Positions 38,331 through 47,434 are shown, counted from the stretch's first letter. The stretch is DNA of 64,000 bases from Winogradskyella forsetii (GCF_013394595.1 NZ_CP053348.1:620001-684000), one strand, 5' to 3'. Program-made: numbers and translations. Notes: generated by a model not told the origin, from the letters alone.

Positions 38331-38463
38331 GCACGAAGCACGAAGCACGAAGCACGAAGCACGAAGCACGAAGCACGAAGCACGAAGCACGAAGCACGAA
38401 GCACGAAGCACGAAGCACGAAGCACGAAGCACGAAGCACGAAGCATGAAGCATGAAGCACGAA
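38331..38463. repeat. Tandem array of 19 GCACGAA heptamers
   Basis: 133 bases made of exactly 19 uninterrupted 7-bp units. Units 17 and 18 (38443-38456) read GCATGAA; all others are GCACGAA. Seven is not a multiple of three, but the array is noncoding in context: the only reading frame through it is an artefact without a plausible start. It lies between the rpoD terminators and the rpe promoter. Such arrays change length by slippage. Confidence 0.97.
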
Positions 38464-38485
38464 AGTTTAAGGTGGGATAAAAAGT

Positions 38486-38512
38486 GAACCCACGGTAATC
38501 AGCCGTGGGTTC
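38486..38512 (-). terminator. Rho-independent terminator downstream of rpoD
   Basis: Perfect 10-bp stem GAACCCACGG (38486-38495) with CCGTGGGTTC (38503-38512), 7-base loop. On the - strand it is followed by five T (38483-38479). It could end rpoD transcription, about 210 bp beyond the stop, or protect rpe from it. Confidence 0.75.
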
Positions 38513-38531
38513 TTTCATCAATCAAAAAACG

Positions 38532-38553
38532 AACAGTTATGTTTGTAACTGTT
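38532..38553 (-). terminator. Second terminator-like hairpin downstream of rpoD
   Basis: 8-bp perfect stem AACAGTTA (38532-38539) / TAACTGTT (38546-38553) with a 6-base loop. On the - strand a run of six T (38529-38524) follows after CG. It lies upstream of the GC-rich terminator, giving a tandem terminator arrangement. Confidence 0.6.
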
Positions 38554-38649
38554 GTTATCATTATTAGATTAGTCGCTTATGATGCTCAATACTTACAATT
38601 TTGTAGGTAATTAAGCGAAGTTGAAGTTAACCTAAATATAGCTTAAAAT

Positions 38650-38724
38650 GTCATTTCGGCTTCGCTCAATGACCTAATATTTATTTTAACTTAATAGCTC
38701 GGAAGTTGAGCGTAGTCCAAACTA
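38650..38724. repeat. Dispersed GACT(A/T)CGCTCA-type repeats after rpoD
   Basis: GTCATTTCGGCTTCGCTCAA begins at 38650 and runs on to TGACC at 38674, with ends GTCATT and AATGAC that pair. At about 38703-38718 GAAGTTGAGCGTAGTC is the reverse complement of GACTACGCTCA plus AACTTC. Related copies are at 54360, 54580 and 58700. They are part of a family of short intergenic repeats. Confidence 0.6.
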
Positions 38725-39585
38725 ACCTAAATAGGTCTTTAATATTTTACTTCTAGACGTATGCTTTAAACGTCTGATTGCTTTTTCTTTTATTTGTCTT
38801 ACACGTTCACGCGTTAAATCGAAAGTCTCGCCAATTTCCTCTAAAGTCATTGGGTGTTGATTGCCTAAACCAAAGTATAAACGAATCACATCAGCTTCAC
38901 GTGGTGTTAGGGTTTCTAGAGCACGTTCAATTTCAGTTCGTAACGATTCGTGTAATAAATCTTTATCAGGATTTGGCGATTCACCACTACGTAAAACATC
39001 GTATAGGTTTGAATCTTCACCTTCAACTAAGGGTGCATCCATACTGACGTGACGACCAGAATTTTTTAAAGATTCCTTGACATCATTAATCGTCATGTCT
39101 AATTCTTTTGCGATTTCTTCTGCAGAAGGTGGTCGCTCATGACTTTGCTCTAAAAAGGCAAAAGTCTTGTTGATTTTATTAATAGAGCCAATCTTGTTTA
39201 GCGGTAAACGCACTATTCGGGATTGTTCTGCTAAGGCTTGTAAAATGGATTGTCTAATCCACCAAACGGCATAAGATATAAATTTAAAACCACGGGTTTC
39301 ATCAAAACGTTGTGCGGCTTTAATTAAACCTAAATTACCTTCATTAATCAAATCTGGTAATGTCAACCCTTGATTTTGGTATTGCTTGGCAACAGAAACC
39401 ACAAAACGTAGGTTCGCTTTAGTTAATTTCTCCAAAGCCAACTGGTCACCAGCTTTGATGCGTTGTGCTAATTCTACCTCTTCGTCCGCGGTAATAAGAT
39501 CTACCTTACCAATTTCTTGAAGATACTTGTCTAAGGATGCAGTTTCCCTATTGGTAACCTGCTTGGTAATTTTAAGTTGTCTCAT
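38722..39585 (-). CDS. rpoD: Primary sigma factor RpoD/SigA (short Bacteroidota form)
   Basis: 287 residues, without the long region 1.1 of proteobacterial RpoD, as in other Flavobacteriia. Region 1.2 with [10 protein letters not shown] (17-26). Region 2 with [18 protein letters not shown] and [13 protein letters not shown] for -10 recognition and melting. Region 3 follows, then region 4 with [11 protein letters not shown] and [20 protein letters not shown]. It would direct RNA polymerase to the TTG/TAnnTTTG promoters noted here. Confidence 0.97.
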   Translation of the reverse strand: MRQLKITKQVTNRETASLDKYLQEIGKVDLITADEEVELAQRIKAGDQLALEKLTKANLRFVVSVAKQYQNQGLTLPDLINEGNLGLIKAAQRFDETRGFKFISYAVWWIRQSILQALAEQSRIVRLPLNKIGSINKINKTFAFLEQSHERPPSAEEIAKELDMTINDVKESLKNSGRHVSMDAPLVEGEDSNLYDVLRSGESPNPDKDLLHESLRTEIERALETLTPREADVIRLYFGLGNQHPMTLEEIGETFDLTRERVRQIKEKAIRRLKHTSRSKILKTYLG

Positions 39586-39677
39586 TTTAATTTTAAGATT
39601 TGTGCAATTTACAACATCATGTTGCTTTTATTATACGTAAGAAAGCAACTAAATGTTACACAATAATAATAAAATTT

Positions 39678-40052
39678 TTAGAATTTCATCTGCTTTACAG
39701 AATCTAGGTTGATGGCATCTACCGTTTCATTAGTAAATTTATAATGGCCACGTTTGGTGATTAACCTAAATCGATAAGATTTAATCTGGCTCAAAGTGTT
39801 TAGAAACAACCACTTAGATTTTAGTAATCTTGGTTTCTTCGATTTTAAGCTTAAATCGAAAATGTGTTTTCTACCTTCTTTTTCAGCTACGATATCTGGT
39901 GTGACATCAATATCACTACCTTTTTTGTGATAGGATTTTGGTGTTTCATAGCCTTCGATATCAGCTTTAATGTTCGAGTATCCTAAATTTTCGAGATAGG
40001 AAATGGACTGATTTAACTCTTCTGCGTACTTCTCTTTGTCTTGTGTTATCAT
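39678..40052 (-). CDS. Hypothetical protein, possible restriction-endonuclease-like fold
   Basis: 124 residues, charged, no signal peptide or membrane segment. The centre reads D-I-D-V-T-P-D-I-V-A-E-K-E-G-R-K-H-I-F-D-L-S-L-K. A P-D, then about a dozen residues, then D-x-S-x-K in a strand is reminiscent of PD-(D/E)xK folds, with the last motif altered. I do not recognise the family. It stands alone between rpoD and proA, with 92 bp and 175 bp gaps. Confidence 0.6.
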   Translation of the reverse strand: MITQDKEKYAEELNQSISYLENLGYSNIKADIEGYETPKSYHKKGSDIDVTPDIVAEKEGRKHIFDLSLKSKKPRLLKSKWLFLNTLSQIKSYRFRLITKRGHYKFTNETVDAINLDSVKQMKF

Positions 40053-40227
40053 AACCTATATTATAAGGATTTTAATTGAGATATCCAAATTTTTGATCGT
40101 AAATTTTTAAAATTTCAAAGGTGAAGTAATTTTTGTTATTTCATACACATCGAAAAAATCAAAAGACTTCCAAATCCATTCATGTCATATGGTTCTTAAT
40201 CTTGATTCAATCTGCTAACGACAGATA

Positions 40228-41427
40228 CTATACGCGAACTTGTCCATCGCCATAAACATAATATTTATTGGTCACCAATTGGTTTAAACCCAATGGGCCT
40301 CGATGGTGCAATTTGTCAGTACTAATGGCTAATTCTGCGCCAACGCCCATTTGTCCTCCGTCCGTAAATCGAGTAGAAGCATTATGGTAAACGGCAGCAC
40401 TATCCACGTTGTGCATAAATTGCATCGCTTCATTATTATCTTCAGTAATAATGGCAGCCGAATGTTTACCAGAATATTTATTGATAGCGTCAATGGCCTC
40501 ATCCAAGGATTCCACTTCACCAATCAATAATTTTAAGGCTAAAAATTCTTCGTACCATATATCAATATCTGAAACGGTTTCTTTTTGGGATAAAATATCA
40601 GAGATCTTGTCATCTACTATAATTTCAACCTGATGTTTTTCTAGTTTTTGCTGAAGCATTTTTAGTTTCGTCTCATATTCAGGAAGATTTTTATTGATCA
40701 ACACCTTGTCTAAAGCATTACAACCGGAAATCTTATCTGTTTTTGCATTAATGATCACATTGACAGCTTTACTCCAATCCGCGTGTTCTGAAACGTATAA
40801 AAAGTTGTTGCCGCGTCCACTAACCAAAACAGCGCAGGTAGCATGCGTTTTGACAAAGTTGATTAACCGTTCTCCACCACGAGGGACGATTAAATCTAGA
40901 GGCTCGGTTGGGTTTTTTAGAAATTCTTGGGTCTCTTCACGCTTTAAGTGCAACAGTTTAATCCAATCTTTGGACAATCCGTTTTCCTCTAACGCTTCGT
41001 GCCAGCATTTTTCAAGAATAAGATTACTATTCAAGGCTTCCTTTCCACCTTTTAATAAAATTTTATTATTGGCTTTAAACGCTAAAACTGCAGCTTCAAT
41101 GGTAACATCTGGTCGCGATTCATATATAATAAGGATAGTACCAAAAGGTGCCGTTGTGTTTACAATGTTTAAACCGTTTTTTAAAGTACGGTTAGATATT
41201 TCCTGACCAACAGGATCATGTTGATCCATTACGGCTTCGACCGCAGCAATCATTTCATCTACTTTTTTATCATTCACAATCAAGCGGTCATAAAGGGCTT
41301 GGTCTTCTTTTGTAAAAGCCTCCAAATCTTTTTTGTTGGCTTCGATAATAGCTTTTCTTTCACGACCTAAAATCTTTATCATGGATTTCAGGACCTTGTT
41401 TTTTATGTCTGTTTGTAATAATTTCAT
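40228..41427 (-). CDS. proA: Gamma-glutamyl phosphate reductase
   Basis: 399 residues. Reduces L-glutamyl-5-phosphate with NADPH to glutamate semialdehyde, the second step of proline synthesis. It is an aldehyde dehydrogenase-like enzyme with G-T-I-L-I-I-Y-E-S-R-P-D-V-T, L-I-V-P-R-G-G, nucleophile C236 in K-I-S-G-C-N-A-L-D and F-T-D-G-G-Q-M-G-V-G-A-E-L-A-I-S-T near the end. Last gene of the proC-proB-proA run; 26 bp after proB. Confidence 0.97.
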   Translation of the reverse strand: MKLLQTDIKNKVLKSMIKILGRERKAIIEANKKDLEAFTKEDQALYDRLIVNDKKVDEMIAAVEAVMDQHDPVGQEISNRTLKNGLNIVNTTAPFGTILIIYESRPDVTIEAAVLAFKANNKILLKGGKEALNSNLILEKCWHEALEENGLSKDWIKLLHLKREETQEFLKNPTEPLDLIVPRGGERLINFVKTHATCAVLVSGRGNNFLYVSEHADWSKAVNVIINAKTDKISGCNALDKVLINKNLPEYETKLKMLQQKLEKHQVEIIVDDKISDILSQKETVSDIDIWYEEFLALKLLIGEVESLDEAIDAINKYSGKHSAAIITEDNNEAMQFMHNVDSAAVYHNASTRFTDGGQMGVGAELAISTDKLHHRGPLGLNQLVTNKYYVYGDGQVRV

Positions 41428-41453
41428 GTGTATGGTTTTTATTGAAGTTTATT

Positions 41454-42233
41454 TTAGGCACTAATAAATTTCGTACCCACTTCTTTATTGTTAATGATAT
41501 CGATAATTACATTTTCACGTTTGCCGTTGGCAATGTAAGTTGGGATATTCTTATTGGCCGTTCCTTTGGCGATTTTTAGTTTTGAAGCCATTCCACCTCG
41601 GCCTTCACCTTCTTTTTTAATGGAAGCTTGAACGTATTTTTCAACATTATGATGGGTCTTAACTTCATGAATCATTTTGGAATTTATATCATCTGGATGT
41701 CCTGTAAATAGACCATCTGTATCAGAAAGAATAATCAGTCGGTCTGCATCCAAGAGTTCAGCAACTAAACTGGCCAGCTCATCATTATCTGAGAACATGG
41801 ACATGGATAATGAAACCGCGTCATCTTCGTTAGCAATAGGAATTACGCCTTCGGACAGTAAACCTTCATAACAATTGATCATGTTTCGTCTGTGTTTTCC
41901 TGGATCAAAATCACGTTTTGTGGCTAAGATTTGGGCACATCGCATTCCATAATCGTGGAAAATACTATAATAATGTCGCATCATCCTTGGTTGACCCACG
42001 GCCGAATAGACTTGTCTCCTCACAGATTTATCTTTTATATCGGTATCTCCCAAGACTTCCATTCCTGCAATTGCAGAGCCAGATGATACTAATACTACCA
42101 TAATGTCTTCTTCATACAATACGGCAATTTGTCTTACCAACTCTCGTAGCACTGGGCCTAATATTCTATTGTCTTTGTTTGTAAGTACGTTGGTCCCTAC
42201 TTTTACGACCACACGCTTTATTTCTCTATTCAT
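41454..42233 (-). CDS. proB: Glutamate 5-kinase
   Basis: 259 residues from the ATG at 42233; an in-frame TTG at 42248 is possible but adds a non-conserved tail. Phosphorylates glutamate. V-V-V-K-V-G-T-N-V-L at the N-terminus, V-L-V-S-S-G-S-A-I-A-G, N-E-D-D-A-V and the L-S-D-T-D-G-L-F / G-R-G-G-M-A-S-K-L motifs are those of amino-acid kinases. The C-terminal PUA domain of the longer E. coli enzyme is absent, as in many Bacteroidota. Confidence 0.95.
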   Translation of the reverse strand: MNREIKRVVVKVGTNVLTNKDNRILGPVLRELVRQIAVLYEEDIMVVLVSSGSAIAGMEVLGDTDIKDKSVRRQVYSAVGQPRMMRHYYSIFHDYGMRCAQILATKRDFDPGKHRRNMINCYEGLLSEGVIPIANEDDAVSLSMSMFSDNDELASLVAELLDADRLIILSDTDGLFTGHPDDINSKMIHEVKTHHNVEKYVQASIKKEGEGRGGMASKLKIAKGTANKNIPTYIANGKRENVIIDIINNKEVGTKFISA

Positions 42234-42365
42234 AATTTTTAGTGTCAAGTTGCAGATTTTGAAAACTTAAATCTTTGTTCCTGCAACTTTGGTTATTGTC
42301 TGTAATTTGAATTATTGAGTTATTGGGCTGTTTCGATATTTTGACGAATCAACCACATCCTGTTT

Positions 42366-43172
42366 TTAGTCTTCTTTACCTAACTCCACCGCTCTGTCAA
42401 ATGCTGCGTAGGCCGCATCTTGGATGAGTTGTTTTACATTATTATCTTCCATAGAATCAATTGCAGCTTGGGTTGTACCTCCTTTTGAGGCGACTTTCTT
42501 TATCCATGACTTTGGTGAAATATCATTTTGGTTGAAGAGTTCTATGGCACCTTCAAAGGTGCTACTTACCAATATTTTTGAATCGTCTTCTGAAAAGCCC
42601 ATTTTTTGAGCTGCTTCAAGCATAGATTGCATAAAATAAAAGACGTAAGCTGGACCACTTCCTGAAATTCCTGTTGAGGCATCGATAAAATTTTCAGTGT
42701 TAACATGAATGGAAGTTCCTGTGGTATCCAGAAGATTCCTTACCGTAATAAGTTCAACTTTAGAAACTTCTTTAGATTCTGTATAAGATGTGACACCTTT
42801 ACCAACTTGTGCTGGTAAGTTAGGCATAGTTCTAATAACTTTTTTAGCACCCAACTTTTGTTGAATGGTATCTATAGTCACACCCGCCATTAGCGACACA
42901 AAAATTTGATGATCGTTTATCATCGATTTCATAGCGTCGAACAAACTATCGCTGTGGTATGGTTTTACGGCTATAAATACAATATCTGCCTTTGGTAAGC
43001 AGTCATTTAAAGCATACAGTACTTTGAATCTAACATCCTTGCTAAGACTTTCAATTTTTATGGGGTCAGTATCAAAAATTCTTAGTTTATGCCTACTGAG
43101 TAATGACGATTCCGCCATACCTTCTGCGTAGGTTAAACCCATATTTCCTGCGCCAATTACTAATACTCTCAT
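42366..43172 (-). CDS. proC: Pyrroline-5-carboxylate reductase
   Basis: 268 residues. NAD(P)H reduction of pyrroline-5-carboxylate to proline. V-I-G-A-G-N-M-G (5-12) is the Rossmann motif. V-F-I-A-V-K-P, S-L-M-A-G-V-T and R-T-M-P-N-L-P-A follow, and G-I-S-G-S-G-P-A-Y-V plus the K-G-G-T-T-Q-A-A-I motif close the active site. First gene of a compact proline operon; about 118 bp before proB. Confidence 0.96.
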   Translation of the reverse strand: MRVLVIGAGNMGLTYAEGMAESSLLSRHKLRIFDTDPIKIESLSKDVRFKVLYALNDCLPKADIVFIAVKPYHSDSLFDAMKSMINDHQIFVSLMAGVTIDTIQQKLGAKKVIRTMPNLPAQVGKGVTSYTESKEVSKVELITVRNLLDTTGTSIHVNTENFIDASTGISGSGPAYVFYFMQSMLEAAQKMGFSEDDSKILVSSTFEGAIELFNQNDISPKSWIKKVASKGGTTQAAIDSMEDNNVKQLIQDAAYAAFDRAVELGKED

Positions 43173-43391
43173 TTTTATATAATTTAAATCACTCTATTAA
43201 CCGCAAGGACTGTACGGAAGTGCCCAAATAGAATATTGATTTTGAGAATTATGATATTGTGAAATATTTGCGCAATTTATTGATGAACTAATGGCTTCTT
43301 TAAGATTTATTTAAGAAAAATTAAATCTGGAAATTTAATAACTGTTGTTCAACTGACAGGCTGTCGGTGACAAAATGTGTGGTTTCAATAA

Positions 43392-43423
43392 AAAACCTAT
43401 CAAATTCAATTTTGATAGGTTTT
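43392..43423 (-). terminator. Terminator downstream of the membrane GT2 gene
   Basis: Perfect 13-bp inverted repeat AAAACCTATCAAA (43392-43404) / TTTGATAGGTTTT (43411-43423), 6-base loop. The stem ends in four T on either strand. It lies 32 bp past the GT2 stop on the - strand. Confidence 0.85.
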
Positions 43424-43454
43424 AATAAAATGCTTTAAAATTTATTTGCTTAAT

Positions 43455-44882
43455 TTATTTCAACTCACGCGTTAACCAACCTCTTCTGCTGGCCGTTGCA
43501 ATGGCATAAGGTGTAATCCAGAATAAAGCGAATGTGTATAGGATGCTATAAGAATAAGCCCAAATACCTTCTGTGGTTTTATATTGACTTGCAAAAAACA
43601 AGACTGAAAATGTTGATACGATTAAAATACTGACCAATGTGGACCCTAAAAATAATAAAGGATGCACCAGTACAAAGAATAACATAGAGATCAGTAATGG
43701 ATAGCTCATTAATATCTTCAAAAATTGGCTAATAAATAAGATTCGCGTCCCTGTTTTTCCTTTTGCTCTAAAATTGGTGAATACATATTTTCCCATTTCA
43801 AGATTCTCTCTTACATTGCTTCTTCCCCAGCGAATAAACATTTTATACAGACCCATATATTGGTCTGGTACGTTGGTGTATGCTACAGCGTTCTTTTGAA
43901 ATAAAACGTGCTTACCTTGTTTCAATATCATATTGGTCATGGCTCTATCCTCTCCAATATCCGATGCTTTTCCCATGAAGGTTTGGTTGATCCATTGTGG
44001 CAAACAGTTGTGTACTGCAGTACTTCTGTAAGCTGCTAAAGCTCCTGGCGTGCACATTACAGAATTCAAATAACTTTCTGCAGAACGCACAAACTCAAAA
44101 CTCATTACAAAACTTACATCCAACATTTTAGGAAGCATTTCATTTTTGTTGTTTAAAACCCTGATGTTTCCTGCAACAGCGCCACATTCTTCGTCTTTTA
44201 TAAAAGGACTTACTAAATTTCTAAGGGTGTCCTCGGTAACGATGGAATCACTATCTACGGTTACGTAAATTTCTCCTGTTCCTAAATTAAATCCGCGATA
44301 AAGCGCGTGACGTTTTCCTTGGTTTTTAGGTTGTTGATATATTTCTAAACGATTACCTAATTTAGCCTTTGCATCTAGCATCCAAGTCCAAGTATCGTCC
44401 TTACTGCCATCATCGATAGATATCACTTGAAGTTTATGTTCTGGGTAATTGCTATCCGCTAAGCTCATTAAGGTATCCCAAACTTGCTTTCCTTCGTTAT
44501 AAGCAGGTACGATTACAGTAACGGTTGGAAGCTCTTCATCCGAAACGGAATCAATGGGCTTGTATTTAAAGTAATTGTAAGCTTTATAAAAAAAGAAAGA
44601 TGCTTTAAAAGCAAATAGGCCAGTTGCCAAAAGGATAAAAGTATAACCTAGAGTTGTGCTTGCTTTAGCGGCACGGAATTGTTCAAGATCACTGTAAAAA
44701 ACAGAAAGAAAATAAATACCGATAACTAAAAGTAAAAACGAGCTGAATAATACGATTTTATTTTGAGAGCTTTCTGTTTTTGATTTACTGTTTAAAAATA
44801 AATGGATGCCATTTGAGATTTTTTTGGATCTGCTTTTTGAGGCTGATAGGAGTGAATTTGAGGAATTTGTTTTTGATGCCAT
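43455..44882 (-). CDS. Membrane-embedded family 2 glycosyltransferase (hyaluronan/PNAG synthase-like)
   Basis: 475 residues. Two N-terminal membrane segments (about 45-65 and 80-100), a cytoplasmic GT-A domain and three or four C-terminal segments. V-T-V-I-V-P-A-Y-N-E-G-K, D-D-G-S-K-D-D, V-D-S-D-S-I (DxD), G-E-D-R-A-M-T (catalytic Asp) and I-R-W-G-R-S-N (R-W-x-R form of the Q-x-x-R-W motif) mark a processive beta-glycosyltransferase. Polymer unknown; no PgaD/PgaB or BcsB partner is adjacent, which is odd. A Ser/Lys-rich N-terminal tail of about 40 residues is disordered. Confidence 0.88.
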   Translation of the reverse strand: MASKTNSSNSLLSASKSRSKKISNGIHLFLNSKSKTESSQNKIVLFSSFLLLVIGIYFLSVFYSDLEQFRAAKASTTLGYTFILLATGLFAFKASFFFYKAYNYFKYKPIDSVSDEELPTVTVIVPAYNEGKQVWDTLMSLADSNYPEHKLQVISIDDGSKDDTWTWMLDAKAKLGNRLEIYQQPKNQGKRHALYRGFNLGTGEIYVTVDSDSIVTEDTLRNLVSPFIKDEECGAVAGNIRVLNNKNEMLPKMLDVSFVMSFEFVRSAESYLNSVMCTPGALAAYRSTAVHNCLPQWINQTFMGKASDIGEDRAMTNMILKQGKHVLFQKNAVAYTNVPDQYMGLYKMFIRWGRSNVRENLEMGKYVFTNFRAKGKTGTRILFISQFLKILMSYPLLISMLFFVLVHPLLFLGSTLVSILIVSTFSVLFFASQYKTTEGIWAYSYSILYTFALFWITPYAIATASRRGWLTRELK

Positions 44883-45065
44883 ATATTTTATTTGTAAGAT
44901 TTTTGTTATAGTGATTAATTAAAACAGATGTACGTTGGCTTTTTAAGTTTAGATTCTTTTTTGTTTTTATTTAACATTAGGAAGTTGAATGATTAAAAAT
45001 CAATATGATAAAATATACAGGATTAGTATTTTAATGATTTAGCAATTTATAATTGCTTATCTTCA

Positions 45066-46229
45066 ATGTTTAAAAAACTCATTTTTAAACCATTAACAGT
45101 TTTTGAAACCATGAATTATGACATCATAATCCGGTTAATCATTCTGATAGGTATCGTTCAGGGTTTTGTGTTCAATGCTTTTGTCTTTCTTAATAGAAAA
45201 AAAATTAATATTTCCATAAAGTACTTAAACATCGTAGTGCTGTGTCTGTCGCTAAACAATATAAGGGAATTTGTATATGACGGAAATTACTTATCTGGTG
45301 TAATTCTTTATATCTACTTAGCTGTTCCTTGGCATTTTTTAATAGTGCCTTTCTTTTATGTCTTTTTAATCTATTACCTTAAAATTAAAGACGAATATCC
45401 TAACTATTTAAAATTCACATTGCTGATTTTTGGTATTGAAATCCTTATTAGAATTGGTTTAATGCTGTTTAGTAAGGATTTTGAATTGCGTTTTAGTGAG
45501 TATATTATCATGGAAGAAATTTGCAATGCAGTTTACGCCGTTTTTATATTCTATCATATTATAAGGTTGGTGTTCTTTGATAAAAACGCGTTATCCAAAA
45601 TTGCGTCATTTGATGATATTCAATGGGTAAAAATCATCTTGAAGGTTGGTGTAGGCATTATGGTTTTATGGATAATTACGGTTGTAATTTATTATTTTAC
45701 TCGGGAGGCATGGCTTTATGATCCCTTAAAAATCATCTATTCTATACTAATTTATTGGCTGGGATATCAAGGGTTGATTAATTCAAAAACAACCAATGAT
45801 AGAATCCATATCCGAAGGCAAATTGAAAACCGAGAACCCAATACCCTGTTTGTAATTTCAGTTGAAAAACAAAATGATAAACTCGAAGAAAAACATAGAG
45901 CAGATTTTGAAACCATTAAAAATTATGTGGTTAACAACAAACGATTTTTAGATCCAGTTTTTAGCTTGGACCTACTTTCTGAAGAATTGAATATTAGTAA
46001 TAGTCATCTATCTAAGGTGATTAACACGTATAGCGCCTATAATTTTTCGGATTTTATTAATTCGCTTCGGGTTCAACAAGCCAAAAAACTATTGCTGAGT
46101 GATGAATTTAAACAATATACCATTGTGGCTATTGGTTTAGAATGTGGGTTTAATTCTAAATCCACATTTTATGCCGCTTTTAAAAAGTTTACTTCAGAAA
46201 CGCCAACGTCGTATCGTAGTAGATTTTAA
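45066..46229 (+). CDS. AraC-family regulator with N-terminal membrane domain
   Basis: 387 residues (ATG 45111 is an alternative giving 372). About seven membrane segments up to residue about 240, then a linker and a C-terminal AraC double helix-turn-helix: S-L-D-L-L-S-E-E-L-N-I-S-N-S-H-L-S-K-V-I and I-V-A-I-G-L-E-C-G-F-N-S-K-S-T-F-Y-A-A-F-K. This is a frequent Flavobacteriia architecture for membrane-sensed transcription control. Divergent from the GT2 gene at 44882, so it may control it. Confidence 0.88.
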   Translation: MFKKLIFKPLTVFETMNYDIIIRLIILIGIVQGFVFNAFVFLNRKKINISIKYLNIVVLCLSLNNIREFVYDGNYLSGVILYIYLAVPWHFLIVPFFYVFLIYYLKIKDEYPNYLKFTLLIFGIEILIRIGLMLFSKDFELRFSEYIIMEEICNAVYAVFIFYHIIRLVFFDKNALSKIASFDDIQWVKIILKVGVGIMVLWIITVVIYYFTREAWLYDPLKIIYSILIYWLGYQGLINSKTTNDRIHIRRQIENREPNTLFVISVEKQNDKLEEKHRADFETIKNYVVNNKRFLDPVFSLDLLSEELNISNSHLSKVINTYSAYNFSDFINSLRVQQAKKLLLSDEFKQYTIVAIGLECGFNSKSTFYAAFKKFTSETPTSYRSRF

Positions 46230-46313
46230 ATTATTAATAAACATTGTTTCTATGTCCTATTTCTGGTTCTAAAGAGAATTTCGGATACCAATTCTAGACT
46301 AGATACTACTTTA

Positions 46314-46335
46314 GACACAAGTTATGTTTTGTGTC
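46314..46335 (+). terminator. Weak hairpin after the AraC gene
   Basis: 7-bp perfect stem GACACAA (46314-46320) / TTGTGTC (46329-46335), 8-base loop, 85 bp past the AraC stop. No proper T run follows (AAATGTTTTCT), so it may be a terminator or an operator-like palindrome. Confidence 0.3.
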
Positions 46336-46479
46336 AAATGTTTTCTAATTGAAGGGTTTTATATGATTAAAATAATGCACTTAGTTTAAAACACATAACA
46401 TCAAATACTGCATATTTAATTAATCTTAATACAGTTAGAACTTTACTGGGTTGGTCTTGCTCTAAAATCACAATTAATC

Positions 46480-47019
46480 ATGAAAACTTTAGCATTAAAA
46501 ATTTTTATAGTTTTATTTTTTTCGGTCGCATCTTATGGACAAGAGCAGAGTAAATCTAATAACAAAGTTGCTTTATATAAAGTATGGGTACATACGGATA
46601 CTGAGAAGGTAAAAGGTTTTTTTTATGATGTGGACGAAAACGGCATTACAATTAGTAAAACAAAAAAAATTGATTTGAAAACCCTTGTGTTTGTACCTGC
46701 AGAGAAAATTAATATCATTAAAATAAGAAAACGAGGATCAGTGGCTAAGGCCTCGTTAATAGCAGGATTGGCAGGTGCTACTATGGGCTACGTTATAGGT
46801 TTGTCCGACGGAGATGATGATGCAGGCTGGTTTAGTTTAACTAAGGAAGAGAAAGCTACTGCAGGAGGCATTGTTGCGTGCATTCCCAGTGGCATAATTG
46901 GCGCACTTATAGGATCCAGTAGAAAGAAAATAACTATAGATTATAAAATGGATAATTATAAGAAGCAATTAGGATTGATGGAAAACTATTCTATGGTTTA
47001 CCAACTGGGTAATAAATAG
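46480..47019 (+). CDS. Small secreted protein, paralogue of 51171-51668
   Basis: 179 residues. Signal peptide M-K-T-L-A-L-K-I-F-I-V-L-F-F-S-V-A-S-Y-G before Q-E. Then a beta-rich segment (V-K-G-F-F-Y-D-V-D-E-N-G-I-T-I) and A-E-K-I-N-I-I-K-I-R, followed by two short Gly/Ala hydrophobic segments. The overall order, with F/I-D-x-D-E-N-x-x-T-I and then I-x-K-I-K/R, is repeated in the gene at 51171. Function unknown; a periplasmic or outer-membrane stress-type protein is a guess. Confidence 0.75.
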   Translation: MKTLALKIFIVLFFSVASYGQEQSKSNNKVALYKVWVHTDTEKVKGFFYDVDENGITISKTKKIDLKTLVFVPAEKINIIKIRKRGSVAKASLIAGLAGATMGYVIGLSDGDDDAGWFSLTKEEKATAGGIVACIPSGIIGALIGSSRKKITIDYKMDNYKKQLGLMENYSMVYQLGNK

Positions 47020-47223
47020 TACGAACATCTTAGGTTCAATATGTTGGGGTGTTGGCGGTGGTTTTTCTTTGTACTTGTTAGTCTCTAACAAACCGTACAC
47101 TTTTTATTAATCCGTTTATTAATCCGTTTTCGATTTCATAAATTGAGACCTATTTAGTTTCAATTCTATTTTCGGTCACTAGTCCATGATTAATCACGTG
47201 ATTTCCATTTTTAATTTGGTTTA

Positions 47224-47434
47224 TTATCTTTTTAATGAGAAATGCCCAGAAAAGGTCCGGCCATTACCGAGTTCTGTTCTGAACCAATAATCATTTGACA
47301 TCATTTGTATGCCATTGTAAAGTCCATTCCGCCCTGGCGCATAGGATGATATCCTAGCTATTAATTTTCCTTGCATCATAAACCCTTAATTCGTCTTTAG
47401 CCTTGTCTACTGGCTTCTGCTCCTTTTTGCTCAT
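47224..47434 (-). pseudogene. Relic of a T9SS type B sorting domain (C-terminal domain)
   Basis: On the - strand, 47379-47224 encodes a 51-residue end with G-K-L-I-A-R-I-S, G-L-Y-N-G-I-Q, N-D-Y-W-F-R, and the final G-R-T-F-S-G-H-F-S-L-K-R then TAA. That is the C-terminal signature of T9SS type B sorting (gliding-associated) domains. In the expected G-W-D motif the Trp is Arg. Just upstream a different frame reads D-E-L-R-V-Y-D (47434 onwards), so a frameshift separates the halves. The rest of the large secreted protein is gone. Confidence 0.65.

Noticed and set aside
38331..38463. Possible CRISPR array
   Set aside because: The unit is 7 bp with no spacers; it is a simple tandem repeat.
38327..38521. 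A - strand reading frame of 64 codons with a repeated Leu-Arg-Ala-Ser-Cys-Phe-Val pattern
   Set aside because: It is the translation of the GCACGAA array; three heptamers make 21 bases, so every frame stays open. No promoter, ribosome site or homologue pattern supports it.
40694..41206. A 170-codon + strand frame opposite proA
   Set aside because: It lies wholly within proA, which has complete motifs; composition fits a shadow frame.
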